Of a stretch of DNA of 32,608 nucleotides, positions 21,996 to 29,745 are shown one piece after another (within the stretch, counting starts at the first letter, position 1; every line of letters starts with the position of its first letter). The DNA is from a virus. The DNA is taken from positions 1 to 32,608 of IMG/VR virus record IMGVR_UViG_3300030390_000415; one strand, written 5' to 3'. The translations under genes and the position numbers were made by a program. Below the pieces are notes generated by a model. That model did no database searches. It saw only the letters and a program-made list of their open reading frames with translations, and was not told the origin of the DNA.

Positions 21996-23024
21996 ATGGA
22001 TATAATAGAACTTTTTATAGATGAAACAGATGAAGCAGCAGGGATAGAAGCCATAAGTGTGGTAGAAAATCCTGCTATTGAATCAGATTTTGTAGCATTA
22101 AAGAATAAAGAATTTAAACTTGCTGAAGTAGACAAAGAAAAACGTATCCTTATGGGTGCAGCTTTGATACCTAACAAACCTATTTACCGACAAAGTGGTG
22201 AACAAGAATATTATATATACTTTTCTAAAAACACAGTACGTAAAGCAAGTGAATTATTCTTTATTAATGGTAACCAAAATAATTCAACACTTGAACACGA
22301 ACTTGAATTAAAGGGTCTTACAGCGGTTGAAAGTTGGATAGTGGAATCTGAACAAGATAAAAGCAGAATGTACGATTTAAACGTACCTATAGGCACTTGG
22401 ATGGTATCTATGAAGGTAAACAATGATGATGTTTGGAAAAAAGTTAAAGCAGGTGAAGTAAAAGGCTTTAGTATAGAAGGCTACTTTGCAGATAAATTAG
22501 AAAGACCAAACGAACCTGTAAAAGACGAAATGAAAGAACCGTGTTACGATGGTTACGAAATGATAGGTTTTAAAATGAAAAACGGTAAAAAAGTACCAAA
22601 CTGTGTACCAATAAAACAATCTAAAATGAGTAAAGAAGAAATAGCTAAAGCTAAAATAGAAGAACTAAAACAATTGTTTAGTATTGAAAAAGTAGAATTA
22701 GGTATAATGCAAGATTTACAAAAAGCAATAAATAAACATATATCACAAAAGAAAAAAATAGATAATAATATTAGCAAATGGTATGGTGATTTATTTGGTA
22801 TTAGAGATAAATTTGTAAAATTAGAAAGTGATTTTAAAGAATTTAATTCAAGTACAGATGATTTAAAAAAATATGTAAAAGAAGCTGAAAATATGGCTAA
22901 ACAATTAGGTGTTAATTCAAGTGCTGTAGAAGGGTATCAAGAAGCAAAAGCATATATAAACACAAGTGAAGATATAGTTCAAGAATATAAAGAAGCAAAA
23001 AAATTAGAATCTAAAATAGGATAG
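21996..23024 (+). CDS. XkdF-like prohead protease with C-terminal coiled coil
   Basis: 342 residues. The start (IELFIDETDEAAGIEAISVV, ENPAI) and ILMGAALIPNKPIYRQ (residues 48-63), followed by YYIYFSKNTVRK, match the XkdF-like serine protease domain, which trims capsid proteins during head maturation. A short Cys pair domain CYDGYEMIGFKMKNGKKVPN with C at both ends follows (about 184-204). The C-terminal 130 residues are a helical coiled coil, perhaps the scaffold. The fusion of protease and scaffold-like parts is common in phages. Late promoter 3 lies immediately upstream. Confidence 0.8.
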   Translation: MDIIELFIDETDEAAGIEAISVVENPAIESDFVALKNKEFKLAEVDKEKRILMGAALIPNKPIYRQSGEQEYYIYFSKNTVRKASELFFINGNQNNSTLEHELELKGLTAVESWIVESEQDKSRMYDLNVPIGTWMVSMKVNNDDVWKKVKAGEVKGFSIEGYFADKLERPNEPVKDEMKEPCYDGYEMIGFKMKNGKKVPNCVPIKQSKMSKEEIAKAKIEELKQLFSIEKVELGIMQDLQKAINKHISQKKKIDNNISKWYGDLFGIRDKFVKLESDFKEFNSSTDDLKKYVKEAENMAKQLGVNSSAVEGYQEAKAYINTSEDIVQEYKEAKKLESKIG

Positions 23025-23025
23025 T

Positions 23026-23373
23026 GTGAGTAAAATACCAAGCCCACAAAACGATAGTAGGGCGTGTTTATGTCCTGATGGTAAAACATATTCACGTGAA
23101 TGTTGTGATGGTAGCTTTCAAGCACAAGGTATTGGTAACATAACTAAATCATCTATTACAAGATACTACACAGTAACTAATTGTAATGGTGGTACAAAGC
23201 ACATACATACGCACGATATTGACTTAACAGTAGGTGATGTTTATTTCTTAACCTTTGTTCATCATAACCATACAGACTGCTACACAATAACAGCTACAAG
23301 AAGCAACGGACATTTTGAAATAAGTGCTGCAAATGCTTATAATAATTGTGCAGCTTGTCAAGCAGCAAACTAA
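23026..23373 (+). CDS. Cys/His-rich head-region protein
   Basis: 115 residues from GTG 23026, one base after the protease stop. ACLCPDGKTYSRECCDGSF (13-31) carries four Cys, with more Cys (C53, C85, and a final C-x2-C) and a His-rich stretch (HIHTHDI, then FVHHNH). It may bind zinc or other metal. Similar CLC...CCDG starts occur, from memory, in other Bacteroidota phage structural genes. Its role in the virion is unknown. Confidence 0.65.
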   Translation: MSKIPSPQNDSRACLCPDGKTYSRECCDGSFQAQGIGNITKSSITRYYTVTNCNGGTKHIHTHDIDLTVGDVYFLTFVHHNHTDCYTITATRSNGHFEISAANAYNNCAACQAAN

Positions 23374-23378
23374 AACAC

Positions 23379-23403
23379 AACAAACAGTTAAAAATATTAT
23401 TAT
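23379..23403 (+). promoter_or_regulatory. Late promoter 4 (variant)
   Basis: AACAAA (23379-23384), 15 bases, then TTAT (23400-23403), where other copies have TTGT; the end is ATTATTAT. Spacing is the same as in the others. ATG 23419 follows by 15 bases after an A-rich AAAAAAGGG that may act as a ribosome-binding site. Confidence 0.6.
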
Positions 23404-23418
23404 AATAAAAAAGGGATT

Positions 23419-23847
23419 ATGAAACCAGACGTAAAAAGAATACTCGCAAAGTTAAGTGAAACTAAAGTTGAGTTGGCAACTGAAAAAGTAGAATTAACTT
23501 TTGTAATGGATGCAAACAAGTTAATAGATGAAATAGATGACAGTAGCGACTATATATTTAAATTAGGCTCAAATATAGATGGTGCTATGGCTCAAATAAA
23601 TTCATTAGTAGATGATTTAAGCAAACTTAATCAAGATTTAGTAGATGCAGGAAAAAGCATTGATGGTGATATAGGTGAAATAAAATCAGTAAAAGATAAA
23701 ATAAAAAAAGCTGCTGATGGAATTGGTGCAGACCCAAAAAGTATTAAAGTATATAACGAACTTGATGATATGATAGGTGTTATAAAAAAAGCTAAAGATG
23801 AAGCATCTTTTTGGGCAAAAGAATCAAAAAGACCCTTTAAAATATAA
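23419..23847 (+). CDS. Helical coiled-coil head protein, similar to the protease C terminus
   Basis: 142 residues, acidic and helical throughout. The region GIGADPKSIKVYNELDDMIG (about 107-126) resembles LGVNSSAVEGYQEAKAYI near the end of the protease-scaffold protein, with the same spacing to flanking helices. The two could be diverged copies of one scaffold domain. It follows its own late promoter (23379) and is followed by another at 23846. Possibly an assembly scaffold or internal head protein. Confidence 0.6.
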   Translation: MKPDVKRILAKLSETKVELATEKVELTFVMDANKLIDEIDDSSDYIFKLGSNIDGAMAQINSLVDDLSKLNQDLVDAGKSIDGDIGEIKSVKDKIKKAADGIGADPKSIKVYNELDDMIGVIKKAKDEASFWAKESKRPFKI

Positions 23848-23870
23848 CAAACTAATTACTAATTTATTGT
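23846..23870 (+). promoter_or_regulatory. Late promoter 5
   Basis: AACAAA (23846-23851) overlaps the preceding stop by two bases; then 15 bases and TTGT (23867-23870), ending TTTATTGT. Seven bases separate it from ATG 23878. Confidence 0.75.
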
Positions 23871-23877
23871 AATATAT

Positions 23878-24474
23878 ATGAAAGCAACAGATATGTTAAA
23901 CGAAGTAAAAAAACTAATTGGTGTGGAAGCATCAGTTGAAGTTAAATTAGCACAAGCTGAACTTGAAAATGGTACTATCATTGAAAGTGAATCTTTTGCA
24001 GAAGGTAGTGAAGTATTTATTGTTACTGAAGATGAGCGTGTAGCTTTACCAGTAGGTGAATATAAACTTGTAGATGGTGAAACACTAATTGTAGAAGAAG
24101 AAGGTATTATAGCTTCGGTTGGTGCAGTTGAAGAAGCACCTGCTGAAGAAGAAGTAGAAGCAGAAGAAAAACCTAAAGAAGAAATGGGTTATGCTACTAA
24201 AGAAGAACTTCAAGAAGTTAAAAAAATGGTAGAAGAAATAAAAGCATTGCTTGAACCTAAAGATCAAGAAATGTCTGATGAAGGTTCTACATCTGTTAAA
24301 TCAGAAGAAACAACTACCAAAACTGTTTACGCTGAAAAAGAAGAAATGAGTGAAGTAGAAAAAGTATCTCATAATCCAGAAAGCGAATCTAAAAAGAATA
24401 CAAATCTTTATTCACAAAAAAGAAGTGGTAACACTTTGGATAAAGTAATGGATAGAATATCAAACTTTAAATAA
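23878..24474 (+). CDS. Acidic scaffold-like protein
   Basis: 198 residues, with a beta-rich N-terminal domain (about 18-85: TIIESESFAEGSEVFIVTE, then VALPVGEYKLVDGETLIVEE) and a very acidic Glu-rich region (about 86-145, EEAPAEEEVEAEEKPKEE) leading to a basic end. This shape, just before the decoration-like and major capsid genes, fits a head scaffold or scaffold-attached protein that is removed on maturation. The base sequence around 24120-24190 is an unusually purine-rich run of GAA codons. Confidence 0.6.
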   Translation: MKATDMLNEVKKLIGVEASVEVKLAQAELENGTIIESESFAEGSEVFIVTEDERVALPVGEYKLVDGETLIVEEEGIIASVGAVEEAPAEEEVEAEEKPKEEMGYATKEELQEVKKMVEEIKALLEPKDQEMSDEGSTSVKSEETTTKTVYAEKEEMSEVEKVSHNPESESKKNTNLYSQKRSGNTLDKVMDRISNFK

Positions 24475-24481
24475 ATAAAAA

Positions 24482-24889
24482 ATGTCAACAACAATAACAA
24501 CAAGTAACAGCGTATTACGAGCGAGATCAAAGCAAGAAACTTTGACAACTACTCAAGATATTAGTATTAATGATGCAGGTGTAGAATTTAATATTGCTAC
24601 AGATGCTAAAGTTATGACCCTTCCTGCAATTACAGCAGAAAATATAGGTGCAGAATTTACATTTAGAAATACAGGAGCAGATGGTAATAACATTATTACA
24701 ATTTCACCTGCTGCAACTGACGCAATACACGGAACAATAGCAGCAGTATCTTCAGGTGGTGTGGATAACAAAGATTGGATTAACACAAAAGCATCTGCAA
24801 ATAAAGGTGACTGGTGTACACTTAAAGCTGTAGCACTAACTGACTGGTATATTACTGGCGGTGATGGTGTATGGGCAAGTGAAGCATAA
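24482..24889 (+). CDS. Capsid decoration-like protein (probable)
   Basis: 135 residues of beta-strand character (Ile/Thr/Ala-rich, PAITAENIGAEFTFRNTGAD near 49-68), ending in a short Gly/Trp tail. Placed seven bases after the scaffold-like gene and directly before the major capsid gene, it may decorate the head or be a short head fibre. No enzymatic motif. A surface protein of the tail is possible but less likely from its position. Confidence 0.55.
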   Translation: MSTTITTSNSVLRARSKQETLTTTQDISINDAGVEFNIATDAKVMTLPAITAENIGAEFTFRNTGADGNNIITISPAATDAIHGTIAAVSSGGVDNKDWINTKASANKGDWCTLKAVALTDWYITGGDGVWASEA

Positions 24890-24914
24890 TAAATAATAAA
24901 TTAAAAAATATAAA

Positions 24915-25847
24915 ATGGCAACAACAACTTCAATAACTACTTCTTATGCAGGTGAATTTGCAGGACAATACATTTCTGCTGCACTTTTAAGTGGTACAAC
25001 TTTAGATAACGGATTAATTACCGTTAAACCTAATATTAAATTTAAAGAAGTAATCAAAAAAGTATCAAGTGATGACATCGTAAAAGATGCTTCTTGTGAC
25101 TTTGATTCGACTTCAACTTTAACGTTAACAGAACGAACGATTGAACCGACTTACCTCAGCGTAAATTTACAATTGTGCAAAAAAGATTTCCAAAATGACT
25201 GGGATGCGATCTCTATGGGATATTCAGCACACCAATCTTTACCAACTTCTTTTAGTGATTTTTTAATTGCTCACGTAGCATCTAAAGTAGCACAAAGAAC
25301 TGAACAAAGTATATGGAATGGTGCAGCAGCAACTAACGGACAGTTTGCAGGATTTGCAGAACTTATGTTAGCAGATGGTGATGTAACAGATGTAGCAGCA
25401 GTTGGTGGTGGAGTAAATGCAGGAAACGTAATCGCTCAATTAGGGGCTGTGGTAGATGCAATAAATTCTAACCTATATTCAAGCGAGGATATGACAATCT
25501 ATGTTTCTCAAAATGTAGCACGTTCTTACGTGAGAGCATTAGGTGGCTTTTCTGTCGCTGCAACGTCAAATGCAGGTACAAACGATAGCGGTACACAATG
25601 GTTCAGCGGTCAAGCATTAACATTTGATGGAATTTCTATTGCAGTAGCAAACGGATTATCTGATAACAGAATGGTTGCAGCAGAAAAATCTAATTTATAC
25701 TTTGGTACTGGTCTTTTATCTGACCAAAACGAAGTAAAAGTAATTGATATGGCTGACATTGATGGATCACAGAATGTGCGTGTAGTAATGAGATTTACAG
25801 CAGGTGTACAATACGGAATAGGTTCTGATATCGTGCTCTACAGTTAA
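24915..25847 (+). CDS. Major capsid protein
   Basis: 310 residues. A Thr/Ser-rich N terminus precedes FKEVIKKVSSDDIVKDASCD (44-63), the central domain with ISMGYSAHQSLPTSFSDFLI (98-117), and a C-terminal domain with VKVIDMADIDGSQNVRVVMR (274-293) and FTAGVQYG. Length, soluble mixed alpha/beta composition and the position between scaffold and tail-tube genes fit an HK97-fold capsid protein. There are only two cysteines. The gene is followed by a strong terminator, consistent with high output. Confidence 0.75.
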   Translation: MATTTSITTSYAGEFAGQYISAALLSGTTLDNGLITVKPNIKFKEVIKKVSSDDIVKDASCDFDSTSTLTLTERTIEPTYLSVNLQLCKKDFQNDWDAISMGYSAHQSLPTSFSDFLIAHVASKVAQRTEQSIWNGAAATNGQFAGFAELMLADGDVTDVAAVGGGVNAGNVIAQLGAVVDAINSNLYSSEDMTIYVSQNVARSYVRALGGFSVAATSNAGTNDSGTQWFSGQALTFDGISIAVANGLSDNRMVAAEKSNLYFGTGLLSDQNEVKVIDMADIDGSQNVRVVMRFTAGVQYGIGSDIVLYS

Positions 25848-25869
25848 TTAACTGATAATCAAATAGTTA

Positions 25870-25907
25870 GGGTAGGTAAGCCAATTAAGTGCCTACTTAC
25901 CCTTTTT
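25870..25907 (+). terminator. Terminator after the major capsid gene
   Basis: A long stem, GGGTAGGTAAGC-type arm (from 25870) paired with a GCCTACTTACCC-type arm (to 25902), with one G-T and one mismatch, followed by five T (25903-25907). Confidence 0.85.
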
Positions 25908-25908
25908 A

Positions 25909-25933
25909 TTTAAAAAACTAACTAATTTATTGA
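25909..25933 (+). promoter_or_regulatory. Degenerate late promoter 6
   Basis: ACTAATTTATTGA here matches ACTAATTTATTGT in late promoter 5, but the upstream box is TTTAAA instead of AACAAA. It sits between the capsid terminator and the tail-tube gene (ATG 25967). Confidence 0.45.
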
Positions 25934-25966
25934 TTTTCAATAAGTTACAAAAAAAAATTAAACGAT

Positions 25967-26557
25967 ATGAGTTGTGATTTAACACTTGGGAGAAAAGAAC
26001 CTTGTAAAGATGTTGTAGGTGGCCTGAAAAACGTATATTTTGTAGAATTTGGGGGGTTAGGAACTGTAACCTTAACAAATGATGAAATAACAAATATGAC
26101 AGGAACTACTATTGGTGGAACTGCAAATTCTTTAACTGCTTTTAAATATGAATTGAAGGGTAATAGTAGCTTTGAGCAAACTATAACTTCAAGCCGTGAA
26201 AACGGTACGACTTTCTTTGACCAAACACTTACGCTTACTTTGAAAAAATTAACGAAAGAAGATAACAAAGAATTAAAACTATTAGCTTATGGTAGACCAC
26301 ACGTAGCTGTAGAAGATTACAACGGTAATGTGTTTATGATGGGTCTAACTCACGGTGCAGATGTAAATGGGGGTACTATTTCTTCAGGTGCTGCAATGGG
26401 TGATTTATCAGGCTATACTTTAACGCTAAACGCACAAGAAACATTAGCTGCAAACTTTATGGATTCAGATACTAAAGATATAGACTTCCCATTTAGTGTA
26501 GTAGATTACGCAGGTATGGATGGAACTATTTTAATTACATTAGGTACAAACTCCTAG
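25967..26557 (+). CDS. Major tail tube protein (probable)
   Basis: 196 residues. Beta-rich, with KYELKGNSSFEQTITSSREN (about 60-79), then FFDQTLTLTLKKL (84-96) and HGADVNGGTISSGAAM (127-142). Strand-turn-strand repeats in this order, moderate size and single-copy position after the capsid gene suit a tail tube subunit. It stands between two terminators, so it can be made in large amounts. A decoration protein is the main alternative. Confidence 0.65.
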   Translation: MSCDLTLGRKEPCKDVVGGLKNVYFVEFGGLGTVTLTNDEITNMTGTTIGGTANSLTAFKYELKGNSSFEQTITSSRENGTTFFDQTLTLTLKKLTKEDNKELKLLAYGRPHVAVEDYNGNVFMMGLTHGADVNGGTISSGAAMGDLSGYTLTLNAQETLAANFMDSDTKDIDFPFSVVDYAGMDGTILITLGTNS

Positions 26558-26580
26558 TAATAATTAATTTTAATAATTAA

Positions 26581-26605
26581 GGGTGGCTATATGCTGCCCT
26601 TTTTT
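26581..26605 (+). terminator. Terminator after the tail tube gene
   Basis: GGGTGGC (26581-26587) and GCTGCCC (26593-26599) form a seven-pair stem with two wobble pairs around TATAT, followed by six T (26600-26605). Confidence 0.8.
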
Positions 26606-26630
26606 ATGCTTTTAGCGGAGCATTAATAAT

Positions 26631-26655
26631 AACAAAAAACAAATAATATTATTGT
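26631..26655 (+). promoter_or_regulatory. Late promoter 7 (portal operon)
   Basis: AACAAA (26631-26636), 15 bases, TTGT (26652-26655), ending ATTATTGT. Seven bases separate it from ATG 26663, so the message is leaderless or nearly so. The preceding terminator makes this promoter necessary. Confidence 0.8.
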
Positions 26656-26662
26656 TATATAT

Positions 26663-27007
26663 ATGATAGTATTAAAGGAAAGCGGATCAGCGCAAAACAT
26701 TGATTTTATACCAAGAGAATTTACAGCAGGTGCATCTTACACAGTTAAAATAAAAGATGAAACCCAAAACAAAGAAGTGTATAGTCAAGCAACAAGCGGA
26801 ATATCACAAAGTTTATATTTCAATAGATATAGTGCTGTATTTCCAGTAAAACAAGATATTTATTATATGCTTACAATACTATCAGGTACAAATGAAATTT
26901 TTAAGGATAAAATATTTTGTACTAATCAAACAGACTTACCACAATACACAATTAATAGCGGTGAGTATGTAACTAATGCTTCAGATAACGAATTTATTAC
27001 AGTATAA
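26663..27007 (+). CDS. Small beta-rich protein before the portal
   Basis: 114 residues, with strands throughout (SYTVKIKDETQNKEVYSQ near 27-44 and YYMLTILSGTN) and one Cys. It is first in the unit under late promoter 7, and its stop overlaps the portal start by one base. Possibly a connector or head component. No family recognised. Confidence 0.6.
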   Translation: MIVLKESGSAQNIDFIPREFTAGASYTVKIKDETQNKEVYSQATSGISQSLYFNRYSAVFPVKQDIYYMLTILSGTNEIFKDKIFCTNQTDLPQYTINSGEYVTNASDNEFITV

Positions 27008-28917
27008 TGGATAACCTACATATAGTTAATTTAGCTTCATACAATAGACCGCAAATAAGCGAAGATAAAAACCGTGATTGGGTAAACTATGGTGAAGATA
27101 ACGACTACTATTCTTACCTAATTAAACTTTACACAGAATCAACAACTAACAACGCTATTATAAATGGCGTTTGTAATATGGTATTTGGAAGGGGAATTGA
27201 TGCTTTAGATAGCAGCAGAAAGACAAACGAATATGCAGCTATGCGTTCTATCTTTTCTGATAAGTGTTTGCGCAAAGTAGTTTTAGATTTAAAGCTATTA
27301 GGCGAAGGTTCATTTCAGGTACTATACAAAAACAGTAAAGTAATTAAATCAGAACACTTTCCAAGACAAACATTGCGAGCAGAACGTTGTAATAAGGATG
27401 GTGAAATTGAAGCCTACTATTATTTTCACGATTGGGCAAAACTAAAGCGTAGTGATGAACCTAAAAGGATAGCATCATTTGGTTTTGGTAATGGTAAAGA
27501 ACCTGAAATAAAAATTATTAAAAGATATGTAAGTGGGTACGATTATTATTGCCCTGTAGATTATCAGGGGGGTTTAGCATACGCTGAATTAGAATCAGAA
27601 GTAGCAGACTACTTAATTAACGATGTACAAAATGGTTTTAGTGGTACTAAAGTAGTAAACTTTAATAACGGTGTACCTGACCACGAAAAACAAATAGAAG
27701 TTAAAAACGACGTAATGCGTAAGCTGACTGGATCACGTGGTGAAAAAGTAGTTATTGCTTTTAACAACAATGCAGAAAGTAAGACAACAGTTGATGACAT
27801 ACCGTTAAACGATGCACCACAACATTATGAATATCTTTCTAATGAATGTTCAAATAAGTTAATTGTAGCACATAGGGTAACAAGTCCTTTACTTTTAGGA
27901 ATTAGAACAGATAACAATGGTTTAGGGTCTAATGCAGACGAAATAAAGACCGCTGCGCTACTTTTTGACAACATAACTATAAAACCATACCAAGACTTAA
28001 TAACGGAGTGTATAGACGATGTATTGGCGGTTAACGGTATTAGTTTAAAACTTTACTTTAAGACATTACAACCTTTAGCATTTATTGATACAGATAATGC
28101 TATTACAGACGAATCACGTGAACAAGAAACGGGGGTTAAAGATGAATATTCTTTATCAAGTCAAATAGTAGATAATGATTTTGCAATTATAGATGATAGA
28201 TTAGGCTATGCAAAAAAAGAAATGGCAATAGAAGCAGCTAAAAATATAGGTTGCAAAAGTTATCACGAACACGAATATGAAGGTAAGATTTGGTATATGC
28301 CTTGCGAAAAGCATATAAAAGATAATTTAAGTGCTGAATTTGATGATGACAAAATGATAGAATTGCTTCAAGATTTTGGTGAAGATGAAGATTTAGAAAA
28401 CTGGGATTTAGTAGATGAACGTGAAGTAGATTACAAACAAGAAGAAGCATTAGACAAAATGGTAGGTTTAGCTTCTACAGGTACTGCAAGACCAAACGCT
28501 AAAAGCAAACAAGACGAAGTAACAAATGACTTAACAGCTTTTAAAGTACGTTACCAATATGCACCATTAACAACACAAGCAAATAGTAGGGACTTTTGCA
28601 AGAAAATGGTAGCTGCTAAAAAAATCTATCGTAAAGAAGATATAATGCAAATGAGCCAACGTGCTGTAAATGCAGGATGGGGTTTAAGTGGTGCTGCTAC
28701 TTATGATATATGGCTATACAAAGGTGGTGGTGCTTGTCATCATTTCTGGATGCGTAAAACGTATATGGCAAAAGGTGTACAACCTGACGCAAATAACCCT
28801 AAAGCAGAAGTATCAGTAAACAAAGCAAAAAAAGAAGGTTTTAAACCTGAAAAAAACAATTCAAAGGTAGCTAAACGTCCAGTTGATATGCCTAATAAAG
28901 GATTTGTAAATAAATAA
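27007..28917 (+). CDS. Portal protein with C-terminal extension
   Basis: 636 residues, long for a portal. The N-terminal 400 residues follow the portal pattern: RDWVNYGEDNDYYSYLIKLY (23-42), NNAIINGVCNMVFGRGIDAL (48-67), a wing region, and HRVTSPLLLGIRTDNNGLGS (about 294-313). From about 490 a separate domain carries SRDFCKKMVAAKKIYRKEDI (about 534-553) and GGGACHHFWMRKTYM (575-589), with conserved Cys and His. The portal makes the DNA entry ring. The added domain resembles minor head proteins of the Mu F type in its Cys/His motifs and may aid assembly or ejection. Confidence 0.8.
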   Translation: MDNLHIVNLASYNRPQISEDKNRDWVNYGEDNDYYSYLIKLYTESTTNNAIINGVCNMVFGRGIDALDSSRKTNEYAAMRSIFSDKCLRKVVLDLKLLGEGSFQVLYKNSKVIKSEHFPRQTLRAERCNKDGEIEAYYYFHDWAKLKRSDEPKRIASFGFGNGKEPEIKIIKRYVSGYDYYCPVDYQGGLAYAELESEVADYLINDVQNGFSGTKVVNFNNGVPDHEKQIEVKNDVMRKLTGSRGEKVVIAFNNNAESKTTVDDIPLNDAPQHYEYLSNECSNKLIVAHRVTSPLLLGIRTDNNGLGSNADEIKTAALLFDNITIKPYQDLITECIDDVLAVNGISLKLYFKTLQPLAFIDTDNAITDESREQETGVKDEYSLSSQIVDNDFAIIDDRLGYAKKEMAIEAAKNIGCKSYHEHEYEGKIWYMPCEKHIKDNLSAEFDDDKMIELLQDFGEDEDLENWDLVDEREVDYKQEEALDKMVGLASTGTARPNAKSKQDEVTNDLTAFKVRYQYAPLTTQANSRDFCKKMVAAKKIYRKEDIMQMSQRAVNAGWGLSGAATYDIWLYKGGGACHHFWMRKTYMAKGVQPDANNPKAEVSVNKAKKEGFKPEKNNSKVAKRPVDMPNKGFVNK

Positions 28918-28920
28918 GAA

Positions 28921-29424
28921 ATGGCAGAAGCAATACTAATAACACGAAAAGATGTAGTAAAGTTTACTGCTATGAATGGTGGAGTAGATACGGACAAGTT
29001 TATACAGTATATAAAGATTGCCCAAGATATTCACGTACAAAACTATTTAGGTACAGACTTACTACAGGCTATACAAACTAAAATTAAAGCAGGTAACTTA
29101 ACAGGAGACTATTTAAGCCTTGTTACAGACTACGTAAAGCCTTTACTTTGTCATTGGGCAATGGTGGAATACTTACCTTTTGCAGCTTACACAATAGCTA
29201 ACAAGGGCGTTTACAAGCATAGTTCAGAAAATGCAGAAAATGTATCAAAAGAAGAAGTAGACTTTCTAGTAGAAAAAGAACGTACAACTGCACAATACTA
29301 TACTGATAGATTCATAGATTATATGAGTTTTAACGCAAGTTCAAAGTTTCCTGAATATTACAGTAATAACGATGAAGATATTTCACCTGATAAAGATGCA
29401 AATTTTAGCGGATGGGTATTGTAA
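28921..29424 (+). CDS. Head-tail connector/adaptor protein
   Basis: 167 residues, helical, with DKFIQYIKIAQDIHVQNYLG (25-44) and DYVKPLLCHWAMVEYLPFAA (69-88). The size, the YLG followed by a long helix, and position directly after the portal (three-base gap) match phage connector proteins of the gp6/DUF6712 type that seat on the portal ring. Its last bases overlap a possible small frame at 29412. Confidence 0.75.
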   Translation: MAEAILITRKDVVKFTAMNGGVDTDKFIQYIKIAQDIHVQNYLGTDLLQAIQTKIKAGNLTGDYLSLVTDYVKPLLCHWAMVEYLPFAAYTIANKGVYKHSSENAENVSKEEVDFLVEKERTTAQYYTDRFIDYMSFNASSKFPEYYSNNDEDISPDKDANFSGWVL

Positions 29425-29534
29425 GATATAAACCAAAAGAAGAAAACGTAAATAAGTTGAAACAGTATTTAACTTATATAACAAAAACTAAAAAAAGTAA
29501 TTGTATTATATATACAAAAAACATTAAAAATTAA
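29412..29534 (+). CDS. Possible 40-residue basic protein
   Basis: ATG 29412 overlaps the connector stop by 13 bases. It encodes MGIVRYKPKEENVNKLKQYL and then a low-complexity Lys/Tyr/Ile end. The second half coincides with late promoter 8, so only the first 20 residues look like natural protein. It could be a real small gene with a promoter inside or a chance frame. Confidence 0.4.
   Translation: MGIVRYKPKEENVNKLKQYLTYITKTKKSNCIIYTKNIKN
29480..29504 (+). promoter_or_regulatory. Late promoter 8 (fibre operon)
   Basis: AACAAA (29480-29485), 15 bases, TTGT (29501-29504), ending GTAATTGT. ATG 29537 follows by 32 bases with an A-rich leader. Spacing equals the other late promoters. Confidence 0.7.
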
Positions 29535-29536
29535 AG

Positions 29537-29704
29537 ATGGCTTACGGAAGTGTATATACTGTAACGTGGTGGGGTGCTGTAAATGAATTAAATAACTGGG
29601 GTATAGTTTATCCTTTTAATGCAGATGATTCTAATTTTAGATGCGATACAACTTTAGTAACTTCAGATGAAACGATTTATACAGCAGATCAAACAAAATT
29701 TTAA
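29537..29704 (+). CDS. Small protein at the head of the fibre operon
   Basis: 55 residues, rich in Trp and Tyr at the start (VYTVTWWGAVNELNNWG, 6-22) and Thr/Asp-rich afterwards, one Cys. No membrane segment. It follows late promoter 8. Possibly a virion or tail-fibre component; no family recognised. Confidence 0.65.
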   Translation: MAYGSVYTVTWWGAVNELNNWGIVYPFNADDSNFRCDTTLVTSDETIYTADQTKF

Positions 29705-29745
29705 AATATAAACAAAATATATAACTAATTGACAATCAACAGATT

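Noticed and set aside
29711-29745. A ninth late promoter before the tail fibre gene
   Set aside because: AACAAA at 29711 is followed by TTGA at only 18 bases from its start instead of 21, and TTATTGT is missing, so it does not fit the fixed spacing.
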